Positions 61,953 through 64,000 of a DNA stretch of 64,000 bases are shown here, in pieces. Made by a program: the position numbers and the translations under genes. The stretch lies in NCBI RefSeq assembly GCF_036090055.1, contig NZ_CP107970.1, positions 1,552,501-1,616,500 of the forward strand, written 5' to 3'. The notes beneath the pieces are model-generated. The model worked only from the letters and a program-made list of their open reading frames with translations, was not told where the DNA came from and ran no database searches. Numbering within the stretch: position 1 is the stretch's first letter; each line of letters begins with the position of its first letter. The stretch comes from Nocardioides sp. NBC_00368 (lineage in GTDB: Bacteria; Actinomycetota; Actinomycetes; Propionibacteriales; Nocardioidaceae).

Positions 61953-63115
61953 CCGAGATCGACGACGTACCCCTGCACACGGAGCCGGCCGGCAGTTCGG
62001 TGCCCGGGGACGCGCTGACGCCACCCGGCCGCCCGCGGCGTGCCGCCAAGATCGCCGGGGTCGGCCTCGCCGTGCTCGCCGTCGCCGGAACGGCGGCCGG
62101 TGCCTATGCCTACGCCGACCGCGGCGACGGCTCCACCACTCCGGACGCACTCCCCCCGGCGACGGCAGAGGTCACCCGCGGCACCCTCACCGACGAGGTC
62201 ACCGAGGGAGGCACGCTCGGCTACGGAACCCTCGTCCCGATCAGCTCCCGCAGGCCCGGCACCGTCACGGCCCTTCCCGACGAAGGAGAGGTCGTACGCC
62301 GCGGGGAACCGCTCTTCGAGGTCGACGCCACCCCCGTACCCCTGCTCTACGGCACCGTTCCCGCGTGGCGAGACCTCGCCCCCGGTGACGAGGGCGCGGA
62401 TGTGAAGCAGCTCGAGAAGAACCTCTGGGCGCTGGGCCATCGCGGTTTCGACGTCGACGAGGACTACACCGACGCGACCGCGGACGCCGTCGCGGAGTGG
62501 CAGGAGGATCTCGGCGTCGAGGAGACCGGGACGGTCCGGACCGGCGACGTCGTCGTCCAGCCTGCCGCGGTCAGGATCGGCAGCCTCTCCGCGAGCCTGG
62601 GCGACCAGGCAGGAAACGGTGGTCCGGTGCTGTCCGTGACCGACACCGTGCCGTCGGTGACGGTGACCCTCGACCCCGCCGACCGGCGGATGGCCGAGGT
62701 GGGTGCCGCCGTGGAGGTGACCCTTCCCGACGGCACCCGGGCCGCCGGCAAGGTCACCGACGCCGCCACGAAGGTGTCCGAGGAGTCCGGCGGGGGCGGC
62801 GGGGACGACGGCGAGTCCACCACCACGCTCGAGGTGGTAGCGGTGCTGACCGAGAAGAAGGGCCGCGAGGCCGCCGCTGCCTACGACGCCGCGGCCGTCG
62901 ACGTCGCCTTCACCGCGGGCGAGCGCAAGGACGTGCTCACGGTCCCGGTCGCTGCGCTCGTCGCCCTCGCCGAGGGTGGCTTCGGCGTCGAGGTCGTCAA
63001 CGGCAGCACCACGGAGTACGTCCCGGTCGAGGCCGGCCTCTTCTCGGGCGGACGGGTCGAGATCTCAGGCGAGGGCATCACCGAGGGGACCGTCGTAGGG
63101 GTGCCGGGTGAGTGA
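61949..63115 (+). CDS. Membrane-fusion-type adaptor with peptidoglycan-binding domain
   Basis: A 388-residue MacA/HlyD-like protein. One N-terminal helix (AAKIAGVGLAVLAVAGTAAGAYAYA), a beta-barrel/lipoyl-like first part (GTVTALPDEGEVVRRGEPLFEVD), a peptidoglycan-binding domain inserted at about 145-195 (KQLEKNLWALGHRGFDVDEDYTDATADAVAEWQ), and C-terminal barrel parts. GTG overlaps the lipoprotein stop by four bases and its end overlaps the ATPase start. Confidence 0.88.
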   Translation: MTEIDDVPLHTEPAGSSVPGDALTPPGRPRRAAKIAGVGLAVLAVAGTAAGAYAYADRGDGSTTPDALPPATAEVTRGTLTDEVTEGGTLGYGTLVPISSRRPGTVTALPDEGEVVRRGEPLFEVDATPVPLLYGTVPAWRDLAPGDEGADVKQLEKNLWALGHRGFDVDEDYTDATADAVAEWQEDLGVEETGTVRTGDVVVQPAAVRIGSLSASLGDQAGNGGPVLSVTDTVPSVTVTLDPADRRMAEVGAAVEVTLPDGTRAAGKVTDAATKVSEESGGGGGDDGESTTTLEVVAVLTEKKGREAAAAYDAAAVDVAFTAGERKDVLTVPVAALVALAEGGFGVEVVNGSTTEYVPVEAGLFSGGRVEISGEGITEGTVVGVPGE

Positions 63116-63809
63116 GCCGATGATCGAGCTGACCGACGTGCACAAGTCGTACGCCGGCGGCGTGCGGGCCCTGGACGGTGCCAGCATCCGGATCGATGCC
63201 GGTGAGCTGGTCGGCGTCGTCGGCCCCTCCGGATCGGGCAAGTCGACGATGCTGCACATCCTCGGCACCCTGGACCGGCCGACCTCGGGCCGGGTCAGTA
63301 TCGCCGGGCACGACGTGCGCACGCTCGAGGATGCCCAGCTCTCCGCACTGCGGGCGAGCCGGATCGGCTTCGTCTTCCAGCAGTTCCACCTCGCCCCGGG
63401 GACAACCGCCCTCGACAACGTCGCCGACGGGCTGCTCTACAGCGGCCGACGGCGTACGGAGCGCCGCGACCTCGCCTCGCAGGCACTGACCCGGGTCGGG
63501 CTCGGTCACCGGCTGACCCACCGGCCGCACGAGCTCTCCGGCGGTGAGAAGCAGCGGGTGGCGATCGCCCGGGCAGTTGCCGGCGGTCCCGCGCTCCTGC
63601 TCGCCGACGAGCCGACCGGCGCGCTTGACTCGGCATCCGGGGCCGGGGTGATGGAGCTCCTCCGGGACCTTCATCGCGATGGCACGACCGTCGTGATCAT
63701 CACCCACGACCACGACATCGCCCGATCACTGCCACGACAGATCGGGATCCGCGACGGCCGGATCGTCTCCGACAGCTCCTCGGTGTCGCTGGTGGGTGGT
63801 CTCCGATGA
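63108..63809 (+). CDS. MacB/LolD-type ABC transporter ATPase
   Basis: A 233-residue ATPase. Walker A is GPSGSGKS, the signature is LSGGEKQRVAIARA, Walker B LLADEPTGALD, and the switch His THDHDIA. The GxxLDRPTSG and FVFQQFHLAPGTTA segments are typical of the MacB/LolD group. GTG overlaps the adaptor by eight bases. Confidence 0.94.
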   Translation: MSEPMIELTDVHKSYAGGVRALDGASIRIDAGELVGVVGPSGSGKSTMLHILGTLDRPTSGRVSIAGHDVRTLEDAQLSALRASRIGFVFQQFHLAPGTTALDNVADGLLYSGRRRTERRDLASQALTRVGLGHRLTHRPHELSGGEKQRVAIARAVAGGPALLLADEPTGALDSASGAGVMELLRDLHRDGTTVVIITHDHDIARSLPRQIGIRDGRIVSDSSSVSLVGGLR

Positions 63810-64000
63810 GCACGCTGACACCTGGCCGGCTCAGCGCCGGCGACCGACTGAGGGTCGGGGCCGCCGGGCTGCGGACCCGCCCGATGCGGGTCTTCCTCTC
63901 CTCCCTGGGGATCGCGATCGGGATCGCGGCGATGATCGCGGTCGTGGGCATCTCCTCGTCCTCGCGCGCCGACCTCGACGCTCAGCTCGACGCGCTCGGC
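63806..64000 (+). CDS. MacB-type ABC transporter permease, cut by window end
   Basis: The first 65 residues of a permease: an amphipathic start, RTRPMRVFLSSLGIAIGIAAMIAVVGI (first helix), then an extracellular part. ATG overlaps the ATPase stop by four bases. The rest lies beyond the window; expected to form an export or efflux complex with the adaptor and ATPase. Confidence 0.85.
   Translation, partial: MSTLTPGRLSAGDRLRVGAAGLRTRPMRVFLSSLGIAIGIAAMIAVVGISSSSRADLDAQLDALG

Overview
The window is GC-rich chromosomal DNA from an actinobacterium, most likely a member of the Nocardioidaceae (Nocardioides or a close relative). The evidence is high GC with GTG/TTG starts, a mycothiol ligase (mshC), a Rv0121-type F420 oxidoreductase, PAC2, DUF3090, SCO1664 and MSMEG_4193-type genes, and many apparently leaderless promoters (TANNNT 6-8 bases before the start codon). 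Nothing here is clearly a plasmid, prophage or CRISPR array; most of the window is core chromosome with a few accessory patches.

Layout. 1-6 kb: end of a membrane protein, a P-loop kinase, then (minus strand) a LysR regulator followed by a glycine-betaine-type ABC transporter operon (binding lipoprotein, ATPase with CBS domains, permease) ending in a TauD-like 2-oxoglutarate dioxygenase. 6-13 kb: aldose epimerase, secreted SGNH esterase, PH-domain protein with hisG and hisE, an XRE regulator with a zinc-ribbon membrane protein, gamma carbonic anhydrase, and an ArsR/CDF metal efflux pair. 13-15.8 kb: a repeat-rich accessory patch with a DUF222/HNH protein and a small methyltransferase. 15.9-20.3 kb: the riboflavin operon ribD-ribE-ribBA-ribH behind an FMN riboswitch, then rpe. 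20.3-27.3 kb: HAD phosphatase, an alpha/beta-hydrolase fused to a GT-B glycosyltransferase, an Rv2258c-like methyltransferase and a divergent large LuxR-type ATPase regulator. 27.3-34.5 kb: sterol-desaturase-like protein, Vps62-like membrane protein, fdhD, CBS protein, degenerate kinase-like protein, F420 oxidoreductase and a probably frameshifted hypothetical gene.

34.5-47.5 kb is a typical conserved actinobacterial block: metH, PAC2, mshC, SCO1664 protein, DUF3090 protein, histidine phosphatase, corA, lipoprotein, ilvA, uppP. 47.6-57.9 kb: aldo/keto reductase, a PucR regulator divergent from an FMO-SDR-transporter operon, DUF5703, histidine phosphatase, APH-like protein, M20 peptidase, glycerophosphodiesterase and a small membrane protein. 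58-64 kb: tRNA-Leu(GAG), TetR regulator, a two-component system, and a divergent MacAB-like export operon (lipoprotein, adaptor, ATPase, permease cut by the window end).

The most unusual material is between genes. Several convergent gene junctions carry elaborate palindromes: six AT-rich palindromes at a 28-29 base period (34380-34541); two loci with the same nested inverted-repeat design built on CGAGTCGG or CGAGCCGG (15806-15921 and 55302-55399); and a perfect 36-base palindrome next to a 12-base stem (39310-39378). A 19-base repeat of the type GGTCGAGCCTGTCGAGACC sits in frame inside three genes (ribE, the sterol-desaturase-like gene and the M20 peptidase). Clear operator palindromes lie at the XRE, ArsR/CDF, betaine-transporter and PucR promoters.
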